A stretch of 64,000 nt of DNA from Gigaspora rosea (Eukaryota > Glomeromycota > Glomeromycetes > Diversisporales > Gigasporaceae), in the NCBI GenBank assembly GCA_003550325.1, contig QKWP01000595.1, positions 109,809 through 173,808 of the forward strand, given 5' to 3'. This document shows positions 55,500-64,000 of this stretch, one piece after another. A model generated the notes under the pieces. The model made no database searches. It had not been told where the DNA came from and saw only the letters and a list, made by a program, of their open reading frames with translations. The position numbers and the translations under genes are program-made. Every line of letters begins with the position of its first letter. The first letter of the stretch is position 1.

Positions 55500-56640
55500 T
55501 ATCAAACTTCTTGATTATAAAGATGATTTAACATAGTAATTAATGTTGGCGAATCTCTAAACAAAATATTTCGGGCACATTCAATAATTTTGAGATACAG
55601 ACCGTTATATTTTCGCAATGAATTGACGAACATCAGTAAAAATTTGAATAAAAAACATTTAATTTAAAAAAAATGGTTTTATCTAACAATTTGAAATCAT
55701 TATCAAGTGCATTATTTTATATAATGCAATATTTTACATAATTCATAATTTTACAGTATTACGTCACAAGAAATCTATCATATACATAAAGTTTATGCAG
55801 ATACTGTATATACATATACGGAGGAATAGTCCTGCTTGAAAACATAATGCATCATTTATTTGCACTTATGCTCCTTGCTTATGAATTGCTTTTATTTGAA
55901 AAGGAAGCTCATTGACTTCGTTTACAATTTATTGTATTTATCGGAAAAGTTTCCAGAATAATAAATAAGCTTCAAGATTTAAAAAATGGTTAATGATATT
56001 GTGGTAAAATGCCCTAAGATTTTTGATTCTGAAGAATTCACCACACTTTAAAAATAAACATTTTAGTCTCATTTATTGTCGAGATGATTTACAAATAGAA
56101 TAAAATGGGAAATTACACAATTCTGACTTATCATCCGATCCTGAAGATTGGACTCATGAGAATTTTTTTTGGCCTTAAAAAGTACATTGCAAGATTGTTT
56201 ATCTCATACCTGTTATTTTCAAATGTCTGGTAATGATATTATTAATAATGTGCAATCTTATCAGTAATTTTTGAAAAAAAACTTTGGAAAGATATCATGA
56301 AGAAGTATATGACAAACGAACCAATATCTTCTACCATTCATTAACCTCGAATTTTTTAAAACTAACATTACTGACTAGAATTATTGAATCATTTTCAAAA
56401 GTTATTAATGAAGTACTTGCAGCAAAATTGCTTTATGGGTTGATAAAAGATGTTTTGCATATTTAGTGACAAAATAATTCTTATGAATTTATATTACTTC
56501 TTGGAAATTATGTAATATACAAACTCATCTAATTGTAGTTATGAATATTAAAGGCACTGATGAAATTCTTTGTGGATATGTTGTACATCAAAATAGAATT
56601 ATTGTAAATTTAGAATCCACCAAGGTTGATACCGAATAAA
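55500..56640 (+). pseudogene. Broken BTB-BACK-TLD domain gene
   Basis: Plus-strand frames in order: IKLLDYKDD then, one base out of frame, FNIVINVGESLNKIFRAHSI and ILRYRPLYFRNELTNISKN (BTB domain, 55500-55660); IVVKCPKIFDSEEFTTL then DDLQIE and SSDPEDWTHENFF (BACK domain, 55990-56175), with KIVYLIPVIFK or its shifted reading to 56220; DKRTNIFYHS near 56315; and LIVVMNIKGTDEILCGY (56530-56585), matching the GTDEILGGY signature that opens TLD domains. The intact family is a substrate-adaptor type fused to TLD, greatly expanded in Rhizophagus. At least four frameshifts or in-frame stops are visible and the TLD C-terminal half is missing, so it is dead. Domain linker parts between BTB and BACK are also lost. 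Confidence 0.75.
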
Positions 56641-58009
56641 CATAGATTCTAATTGAATTCTAAAATGTGCCCGAGTCGTTAATAAATTCCAATTCAACTT
56701 ACAACAAAATTATGTGTATTCCAAACAATTTCATCGAGTATGTTGTTTTAGAATTTAAGTCACTTTGAGTTAGATTTATTCATAACGCAGTGCATTGCAA
56801 ATTAATCAAATTTAAAGCATGACACAAAGTTTTTACATCTATGATTAATGAGATAGCAAATATTCCTACAGGGTAGATTTATTTTTTTACATTTACAGCG
56901 ATTTTTGTCTCATGCATTTTTGCAATTACATTTAATATTACCTACCTGTGAAGAGGATTGCATACGTGATAGATGCTTCAAATGCTTATGAGCATTGAAA
57001 GAATATTATTTTAAAATCACATATTGCAAATGTATTTTTTGTCAAATAACGATTTTCGCATCCCCGATAATTGTATTTGCTGAATCTCGTAAAGATAATA
57101 TAAAAACAAGTCTTCACATAAGGGTTCATGTTACCTACTTGCTAACTCATTACTAAAATTTCTTTGAATACATTACGGGGTAAAAATAGATAATCTTAAT
57201 ATTCGATCATCAGGCAGAGTGAGTTGCAAAGAATGTAAAAGTGAAATAAAAAAAAATTAATAAAAGATTTGACTTTTTTTGACAATATATCATGATTTAT
57301 TACAGCATCGAATTTAAAATTAATTGAAATTGCTTTAGCTTTATTGATTATGTAGAATCAAATATTAAAATCGACTAAGTTGAATTTTGTGTCAATTTGG
57401 AATTCCGTTCTAACCAAGTAAATAGTATGAAAAAAATCAGTGTCTGCAATTTACTGTGATCTATGTTTTGGACCAATTTTTGGATCTGGTTTGGTCTTGC
57501 CATGTGACGAATGCTGTATTAGTCAGACAGTTTCTTAAGAGAAACTAATTAGGAATGCTGCTACATACAAATAAAAAAATCTATCCAGATATGCACGTGT
57601 TTCTACGGAAAAGCACAGTGTCTGTGGGACAGCCGGTTTGCACGTATGAGTTACAACTAAAATTGGGCCATCTGATCGGACATTTTGAACCATAAATGGA
57701 CCTGGTTTTGTTGCGTGTTACTAAGCCAAAATTCATGAGTTTTGGCACGGCTGAGACACAAAGTTCACGTGTAAATTTTTTCTTACAAGTTATAAGCAAG
57801 ATCGAATTCGATTTTAGTTAGAGCATGATATAATTGTGAATAAGTGATAACAAACATGCATATAGTAAACTTTTACAAGTAATTTTTTTTTTATTATGAA
57901 TTAGAGAGCATTTCCATAAACGAGATTTTGAGATACAGACGATTTTTTAAAAAAATTGATTGTTTTGAAGTTTCGCGTTACACCTGATCCTGCAATTTTA
58001 TTGGCTATA
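56641..58009. other. Intergenic, no assignable gene
   Basis: Around 56940-57120 a plus-strand frame reads EEDCIRDRCFKCL then KITYCKCIFCQI, Cys-rich but interrupted by stops and not assigned. GTTACACCTGATCCTGCAAT at 57975 is the start of the next foldback's outer arm or of a related repeat. Confidence 0.4.
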
Positions 58010-58087
58010 CGAGATACACGTGCCATTTGATATGTGTAATTCCAACAAGCTTATACGGCAAATCTTACGTTTTTGATACTCCTGCAC

Positions 58088-59085
58088 TAGTGTTTCGCAA
58101 AAGATCCGGGTCCGGTCCGGGTCTGGTACGGTCCGTGGACGGACCAAGTTCAGACCCTTGATTTTTCAGATTAGATACGGGTTCGGACCCACATGAAGGT
58201 CCGCCCGGGTAATACCCGGTCCGGTCTATTAGAATAATACTTAATGCTGATTGGTTAATTTAGATTTTTTTTTACATTTACTAACTTTTTTTCTTTTACT
58301 CACGTTTCTTTCGTTTCTTTTTCAGAATCAGGTAACAGGATTGTCACGTAATCGTTGATCAGTCTTTTTTCGTGTTGGTGCGTTCATTTCAGTACACCTT
58401 TGTCACTGGCGCCATTTGTTAGGATTATTTGTTTTTTTTTATGTTTGTGTCTAGTTTTTGTACTAACTTTCGCACTTTCTCTATTTAGTTCATCGAATTT
58501 CGGCACTTTTCATTGTTGTGGCTTGTGATGCCATTAGTCGGTCTTTGTCGTTTGGGCTCACTAGAACTTGTTATGATGTCGTTAATGGACTTTCGTCGTC
58601 GGGTTGTGATGTCGTTAGTTGGTCTTTCGTGTTGGGCTTGTGGTGTCGCTAGTTGGTTCTTTGGTGGACTTGTGGCATCGTTTGTCGCTAGCAGTGTTTA
58701 TTTTTTTGTATCTTTGTTTAATTCTCAGTATTAAATTTTGTGCTTTCTTTTTTTTTATACAGGGACCTTTTCGTCATTGGGCTTGGTATAGTGTCGTTAG
58801 TCGATCTATCATTGTTGGTCTTGGCTTTTTGATAAAAGGCATTAAAATTGGTTATTGTACAGCAATTTGAGAATTTAATTTAGAGTTAAGGCTAGAAATT
58901 GGAGTTTGGGTAGTGATTTAGATAAATTATTATGTATTATCAGTTATATAACAATTATTAGATTTTTAATAAAATCGGGTTTATCATTAATATTGTGACC
59001 TCTATAATTAATGATCGTGAGATCATGATTGCGATTGCAAAGCGAGATGTAACGATTTAATAGATTACATGACGCTGGTGATTAT

Positions 59086-59140
<55 letters not shown>

Positions 59141-59331
59141 CGAGAGCACTTGACCTTCGTCATTTAACAACTTTGTATCTATAATTTTTTGAAATTTTAC
59201 GGATCCAACTCCAACTCGGACCCGGATTTAAGTGATACAGGTTCGGACACTAATTTTAGATCCGAGTTGGTGTTCGGACCGGGTACGGACCTTTAAAAAT
59301 ACCTGCCCGGTCTGAATCATGTGGAACACTA
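58088..59331. mobile_element. 1,244-bp hAT element, non-autonomous
   Basis: TAGTGTTTCGCAAAAGATCC and inward-read TAGTGTTCCACATGATTCAG are the ends, with an exact TCCTGCAC duplication at 58080-58087 and 59332-59339. GGTCCGGTCCGG-type words on the left and CGGACCGGG on the right are typical of the other GTCCGG-rich hAT MITEs here. The middle (58510-58700) has degenerate repeats of TGATGTCGTTAGTYGGTCTT. A 51-base T run lies at 59088-59138. No transposase; the 73- and 83-aa frames are repeat artefacts. Confidence 0.92.
59088..59138. repeat. Poly-T tract of 51 bases
   Basis: Uninterrupted T run within the hAT element. Length is likely polymorphic or affected by sequencing error. Confidence 0.95.
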
Positions 59332-59995
59332 TCCTGCACTTACCTACTTTTTGATACTCCTAAATGTACCCAAAAATTTTATTACTTTTTTGATACACGG
59401 AGATTTTAAAAAAGTCACGTGACCGCCGCGATTAAAATCGACCAATGGAATTGCAGCTAAGATTCTAATAAAAGGCTTAAAGTTTTTTTTAATCGGAACT
59501 AATTTTTTTATTATGTCATTAAATGTCATTATTATTTGAATTTCTAATAAGCGTTGTGGTGACGAAAATTACCATTCCAATAGTAATAAACCCATCAAAA
59601 TTGGCTTAGTGTATTACGAGATATGAGTAAAAAAATTTTCTTGAATTTTTAGTTAAAAAGCTTTAAAAATTCGCTAAAGTTTTTTTACTCATATCTCGTA
59701 ATACACTAAGCCAATTTTGATGGGTTTACTGCTATTGGAATGGTAATTTTCATCTCACAGCTCTTATTAGAAATTCAAATAATAATGACATAATAAAAAA
59801 ATTAGTTCCGATTAAAAAAAATTTTAAGCCTTTTATTAGAATCTTAGCTGCAATTCCATTGGTCGATTTTAATCGCGGCGGTCACGTGACTTTTTTAAAA
59901 TCGCCGTGTCTCAAAAATGTAATAAAATTTTTGGAGTATCAAAAACGTAAGTTTTGCGCCTATACGTGTCATTTCGAATACGTGTACACGTGACG

Positions 59996-60486
59996 TGCCG
60001 GTACAGTGTTACTATGAGTTGAAGATATCAGACCCGCCAGTTTAAGTTACTTGGATAGTAACGGATTCTAGGATATATTAAAGGGGTCGGGCGAAAGAAT
60101 TCAAATAGAGAATTCTGAGATTTTGGCGTAAATGGAATTGAATTGAATGGCATAATTAATGGAAGATGATATCAGTGGTATAATTGGAACACTAAGGTAT
60201 TTTAAGGAATCGATCAATGATTAGTACAGGGAATCGAACAATGTATCAGTTGGATAAATCAATTTAAGTCATAAATGAATCAATCAATGTATCAAATAAT
60301 TAATCAATCAATAAAGCAAGCAAACGAAGCAGCTGCTGACAACAGTGTCAAGAATTCGATAGTGCGATTAAAATCTATATAAGTTGCCTTCGGTTTTGAA
60401 TTGCCTACTGACTTATATGTGATTAAGATTTTTTAAGATAGATCGAAGTCTGAAGCTTTTATTGAAAGGCGACATTCGAGTCTTTA
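59996..60486. other. Intergenic, no gene seen
   Basis: Several TCAATCAAT/AATCAATGTATCA phrases (60205-60320) form a loose simple repeat. No coding frame. Confidence 0.45.
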
Positions 60487-60730
60487 GGCCGTTTGAAGTT
60501 GATTCTTTGGTTGACATCTCTTTTCCAGGACTCTCGGGAGGGGGGTAAAATGAAACGAACATATGAAACGAACATATAAAAATGAACAAAGATGGGCCAA
60601 TTTCATTGGTTGATAAAATCAGGTGACTGGTGAGAGTCATCCAGCGTTTTGATTGGCTGTTCGTTTTCGGGGGCGGTGGGGAGACTTCAGTTGGGGGTGA
60701 TGTTAACCAAAAAATTAACTTCAAACGGCC
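60487..60730. mobile_element. 244-bp PIF/Harbinger-like MITE
   Basis: GGCCGTTTGAAGTTGATTCT on the left and GGCCGTTTGAAGTTAATTTT read inwards are inverted repeats of about 33 bp. TTA flanks both sides (60484-60486 and 60731-60733). Interior has CCAATTTCATTGG and AATCAGGTGACTGGTGA. A 103-aa minus-strand frame across it is a by-product of relatively GC-rich sequence. Confidence 0.92.
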
Positions 60731-60733
60731 TTA

Positions 60734-61375
60734 ATTACATAATTTCTCTAACATAAATTATTTACAGTACTCTTTTAAGAAAAACTTTTATCCGTCATCT
60801 TATTGATATTTGAATCATTCCATTCTTTTCAACATCAGTCCCTTCATTATCAATTATAATTTCACGGTACGTCTATGCCTAATTTAAGACCTCTATCCGT
60901 GAATCAAGACTTGTGAAAACTTTTAAACGCATCTGCAGATTCCTGAAAATAATAATTTAATGCCTCTGGGCGGCTAAAGGATCCAATACCTTTAGGAAGA
61001 CGCTTATGGAAGACTTCTTAGTTGGGCGCGTTGGTGTAAACGAGGACCGGGGATCAGGTGGTCAATCCATTCTGTGTTCGACAATCATATCTATAAGAGA
61101 CTTCGACCTAATTTTTAGTATAATGTCCCGATATAGTAATAAGAAATGATATGTATAAAAATTATAAATAAGGAAATAAAGATATATGTATGAAATAACA
61201 AATAAAGAAATAAGAGGATGTCAATCAATCATCGATCATCGGTGATCAAGTATATGGCAAAAAACAAAAAATTTTTAATTTTTTCGAGTGTAACAACGGA
61301 CATCTCCGTGCTAAACAGTAACACCGCCTGGACCACTTTTTTTTATAGGGAATCTTGTGGTCTCAAAATAAACAA
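60734..61375. other. Intergenic, no gene seen
   Basis: No gene or repeat ends supported. AATAAAGAAATAA-type words occur near 61170-61215. Confidence 0.4.
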
Positions 61376-61512
61376 TAAATAATAGTTATTGTATGGGTTG
61401 TAGTGAATAATCCAGTTACACACGGGTTCATATTCCGTGCCGAAGGCACGGGATTTAAATATGAACCCGTGTATGTAACGGGTTATTCAATATATCCATA
61501 TAATAACTATCT
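61376..61512. repeat. Long perfect-stem hairpin
   Basis: TTACACACGGGTTCATATTC then CGTGCC, a GAA loop, and the complement GGCACGG with TATGAACCCGTGTATGTAAC. Outer pairing includes ATAGTTATTGTATGG with CCATATAATAACTAT. CACGGG words recur at 61541 and 61567, suggesting a larger foldback MITE to about 61600. Confidence 0.8.
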
Positions 61513-61599
61513 TATTGTACGGTGTCTGACGTAACAATCCCGTGCCAATAAGTTAATGAAAAAAAGCACGGGCTGTCACATAAGACCCGTACAATAATG

Positions 61600-62464
61600 T
61601 CTTTTTTAATAGAGGAATATGAAATTTTTAAAATATTACAAAATCTTAAAAGCTTTAATATTAGTTCACATAATAAAAAGTATTATTAAGATTTTGAATA
61701 AATAAATATTTTACAAATTTTTTGAAATTAATAATAAATAATTTTTAATTGTATACATTACGCAACTCATACAGAGGGCCGGGTCGGGATACGTCGGAGT
61801 GCATCAGAATCATGGTCGGCTGGATCGGAATCGATCAATTTTGCCCCAAGATCATAAAAAATTTTACTAATGAAATCATATCCATTCATTAAGTAAAAAA
61901 TGCCCTGCTGATTATTTTGCTATAGAACAGTAGAACCTGCTAACAGCTAGGACTAAACGCCGACCTAAATCTGACGCATACGACCCGGAATTCTGGTGAC
62001 CCTCCTGTAAAATTCTACATTACGCACCGCAAAGTGTATCGTAAAATAGTTGTGCAATACAATCGCACAAAACTAGAATGCAGGCATAAATTTTAGGTCG
62101 GATAATGAAATGCCTATATAGGAAAATACGGCTAACTTTATTACTCATTTAAAGCTAAAATTTAATGTTTATGACAATTTTTTGTTTACGTAATTTTATA
62201 TTTTCAAAACTTATTAACGCATATGAATAATTTTAATCTGCTAATTGATTTACATCTGCCAACCAAACTTCCGCTTATGAATACTTGGTTAATTTCAATA
62301 TTTAAGCACATTTTAAATTCTGCAGATATGTAAAATTCTATTGATCATTAAAAATAATTTTAGTTTAACTAAAAATATTTTGGGACATGTGATCCTTTGC
62401 GGTGATTACAAGATTAAGGTAATTATGAATTTTAAAAATTTGTAAGGCTCGAAATATGTAAAAT
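61600..62464. other. Intergenic, no gene seen
   Basis: No coding frame, repeat end or RNA gene could be supported. Confidence 0.4.
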
Positions 62465-62472
62465 TGATAGAT

Positions 62473-62784
62473 TAGGGCTCTGCAAATGCCCCATGCCCGG
62501 CACATTGGCACCAGCCAGGCACTAGTGCTTATGCCCATGCCTATCTATGCCTATAGGCACAAAGTGCCAGGCATTATTGGGCGCAGAATGCTTGTCAAAA
62601 GGTGCAGGCACAAGTACCAAGCAAAGTGCCAGGCACAATTAAATAATAAATACCCAATTTCTGTGCTTATGCCCATGCACATACCAATATTTTTGTGCGT
62701 ATGCCCATGCCTGAGTATTCATGACCATGCCCGTGCCTAGATTTTTTGGTGGGCACAGGCACGAGCCCGGGTTGCAGGCCCCTA
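62473..62784. mobile_element. 312-bp hAT MITE rich in GCCCATGCC words
   Basis: TAGGGCTCTGCAAATGCC and inward-read TAGGGGCCTGCAACCCGGG are the ends. TGATAGAT (62465-62472) and TGGTAGAT (62785-62792) match at seven of eight bases. GCCCATGCC, GTGCCAGGCA and AGGCAC words repeat throughout on both strands, so open frames of 84-86 aa arise on both strands without being genes. Confidence 0.88.
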
Positions 62785-62887
62785 TGGTAGATACCGTAGT
62801 CTTGAAAATTTTAGGTAATTTTTTTTTAACTATGACTGCAATATTTTTATGTGTCAAATAATCGACAAAAATACTATATGTATAAGG

Positions 62888-63410
62888 CAGGATTGGCAAT
62901 GGATACAGTATACTCCATTGAAAAAATTGCTAACTAATGGAACCAATTGAACCAATTGCGCCAATGGAGCCGATGGAATTAGATATTAATTATTACCAAA
63001 TACTATACCCCTATGAAAAAAAATTTTCGGAAAAACATGGAAGCTGAACACGGAAACATACGTAAAAATATGTAAAAAATACGTAAAATGTAAACTTTCC
63101 GTGTTTTTGGACAGGAAAATACACTGTATTTTGAAACACGGAAAAGGACATTCCGTGTTTTAGAAAACACGGAAAATACGGTGTGTTTTCCTGTCCAAAA
63201 ACACGGAAAGTGTACATTTTACGTATTTTTTACATATTTTACGTATGTTTCCGTGTTCAGCTTCCATGTTTTTCCGAAAATTTTTTTTCATAGGTACATA
63301 AGCTAGTTGACCTCCATTAGCTCCATTCGCAAATTATTCTCAATGGAGCGATGGAGTGATGCCAATGGAGTTGTTCTCCTTCACCCCAATGGATAAATGT
63401 GCTAACCCTA
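62888..63410. mobile_element. hAT MITE rich in CAATGGAG words, split by a foldback
   Basis: CAGGATTGGCAATGGATAC on the left and inward-read TAGGGTTAGCACATTTATCC on the right; the 8-bp duplication GTATAAGG is exact at 62880-62887 and 63411-63418. CCAATGGAG and related words occur about six times. A 287-bp palindrome is inserted at 63008-63294. Confidence 0.88.
63008..63294. mobile_element. 287-bp foldback MITE, almost fully palindromic, nested
   Basis: CCCCTATGAAAAAAAATTTT at the left is mirrored by AAAATTTTTTTTCATAGG at the right, and pairing continues inward through GGAAAAACATGGAAGCTGAA, CACGGAAACATACGTA and CCGTGTTTTTGGACAGG to a central ACACGGAAAAGGACATTCCG. TA flanks both sides, suggesting a mariner-like origin. 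Frames across it are mirror artefacts. Confidence 0.92.
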
Positions 63411-63424
63411 GTATAAGGTATTGA

Positions 63425-64000
63425 AGCTTTTAGAATTCTCGCACTAGATTGTACGCACGTACGCACAGTGCAGGAAACCTAAAAACTTCAATCATTTTAT
63501 ATAGATAAAGCTTAACTAATCATTGAAGATAAACTAAATTTGTCATTCTCAATAGCTTGCTATTTCATACATATTGATTTTTGCTTATTGTTTTTATTCC
63601 AAGAGATTCCTTTCGCCTACTGAGATCGATAATTTGTACTATTTATTCACCGGAACGGTGGGGAATAATGAAATATTTCCCGGATTTTTTTGCTCCGATA
63701 GGAGCCGAAAAGAAAAAACCCGGGATTATTATTCCCACTTAACGGTGAATAAAGGTGTTATTCTTAATTGACAGCTGGGGCTATTTTCTTACTGAGTTTG
63801 AATTAAGTTGTGCCAAAAAATAATAGCAAAAATACCGGAACCTACAATTAGTAAAACATGGAATAAAGGAATTATATTTTCGATGTGCTACTAGTTTATG
63901 CATCATCTCTACATAGAATATTTTTAAATTTCCTGAACCGTACGTACGCACGTACGGTGCAAGAAGTCTAAAAACCACAATTACTCCTTATAGACAAATA
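63425..64000. repeat. Palindromic CGTACG repeats flanking a hairpin
   Basis: GTACGCACGTACGCACAGTG at about 63453 and GTACGTACGCACGTACGGTG at about 63940 are similar direct repeats, each followed within a few bases by a CTAAAAAC word. Between them, TTATTCACCGGAACGGTGGG and AATATTTCCCGG pair with CCCGGGATTATTATTCCCAC and AACGGTGAATAAA to form a hairpin (about 63640-63755). The arrangement may be one element truncated by the window edge. Confidence 0.55.

Larger units (their letters stand above)
58010..59995. mobile_element. Large foldback element interrupted by a hAT element
   Basis: Arms 59345-59645 and 59676-59945 are nearly perfect inverted copies, with GTCACGTGACCGCCGCG, GACCAATGGAATTGCAGC and CTCATATCTCGTAATACACT on each; outer arms TTACGTTTTTGATACTCC at 58063 and 59932 extend the pairing beyond the inserted hAT element. 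Excluding that insertion the foldback is about 740 bp. No coding capacity beyond chance frames. The duplication flanking the whole was not determined. Confidence 0.85.

Noticed and set aside
58513-58870. Hydrophobic 73- and 83-aa frames with Val/Leu/Ser repeats
   Set aside because: They arise from degenerate GATGTCGTTAGT repeats within a hAT element.
60413-60724. 103-aa minus-strand frame with Pro-rich start
   Set aside because: It spans the PIF/Harbinger-like MITE and its flank, with no domain; openness reflects locally higher GC.
62486-62899. 84- and 86-aa frames with Met/Pro/His/Cys repeats on opposite strands
   Set aside because: Both derive from GCCCATGCC words in a MITE.

Overview
The window is a strongly AT-rich, repeat-dominated piece of a eukaryotic nuclear genome. 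It most resembles an arbuscular mycorrhizal fungus of the Rhizophagus type (Glomeromycotina). The signs are a tyrosine-kinase-like gene with the family's characteristic Cys-pair/WTSGN N-terminus and a short GT-AG intron, a decayed BTB-BACK-TLD gene of a kind greatly expanded in these fungi, an intron-bearing Helitron, and dense layers of small inverted-repeat elements. The species is an inference from protein style. No rRNA, tRNA, CRISPR array or prokaryotic operon was found.

Only one gene looks intact: the two-exon kinase on the minus strand (33368-34971). One broken host gene, BTB-BACK-TLD, lies on the plus strand at about 55500-56640. Almost everything else I can name is mobile DNA or its debris.

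Layout. 1-7556: a Ty3/gypsy LTR retrotransposon on the minus strand, running out of the window on the left, with its LTR, primer-binding site and leader repeats at 6307-7556 and a hAT-type MITE inside gag. 8420-9567: two TA-flanked MITEs. 10427-15690: a decayed Helitron on the minus strand (Rep plus PIF1-like helicase, two introns), itself hit by a 495-bp hAT MITE carrying a CT microsatellite. 16680-18250: a local duplication and a LINE RNase H remnant. 19411-19720: a MITE with a telomere-like core. 21482-27404: a hAT MITE split by a 5.6-kb DIRS-like (tyrosine-recombinase type) retroelement with split direct repeats. 28266-31835: more MITEs. 31845-32880: a LINE 3' end. 33368-34971: the kinase. 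35170-46342: small DNA elements, several nested, including a 5'-truncated LINE with a 17-bp target duplication. 47116-48900: a decayed transposase-like gene of the NWAQN/SGQNKNN family. 49349-50072: a possible solo LTR. 51844-55493: four telomere-motif MITEs of two families. 58010-59995: a large foldback split by a 1.24-kb hAT element. 60487-63410: PIF/Harbinger-like, hairpin and hAT MITEs.

The main yield is structural. Exact 8-bp duplications flank many hAT-type MITEs, TTA flanks two PIF/Harbinger-like MITEs, and TA flanks several mariner/pogo-like ones. A paralogous uninterrupted MITE at 44 kb gives a natural empty-site control showing that the DIRS-like element integrated cleanly. Several unrelated-looking MITE families carry short telomere-type TTAGGG/CCCTAA cores, and many share a paired CACSTGATC and CCAATCA-type motif. 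Coordinates of element ends were read by eye and may be off by a few bases.
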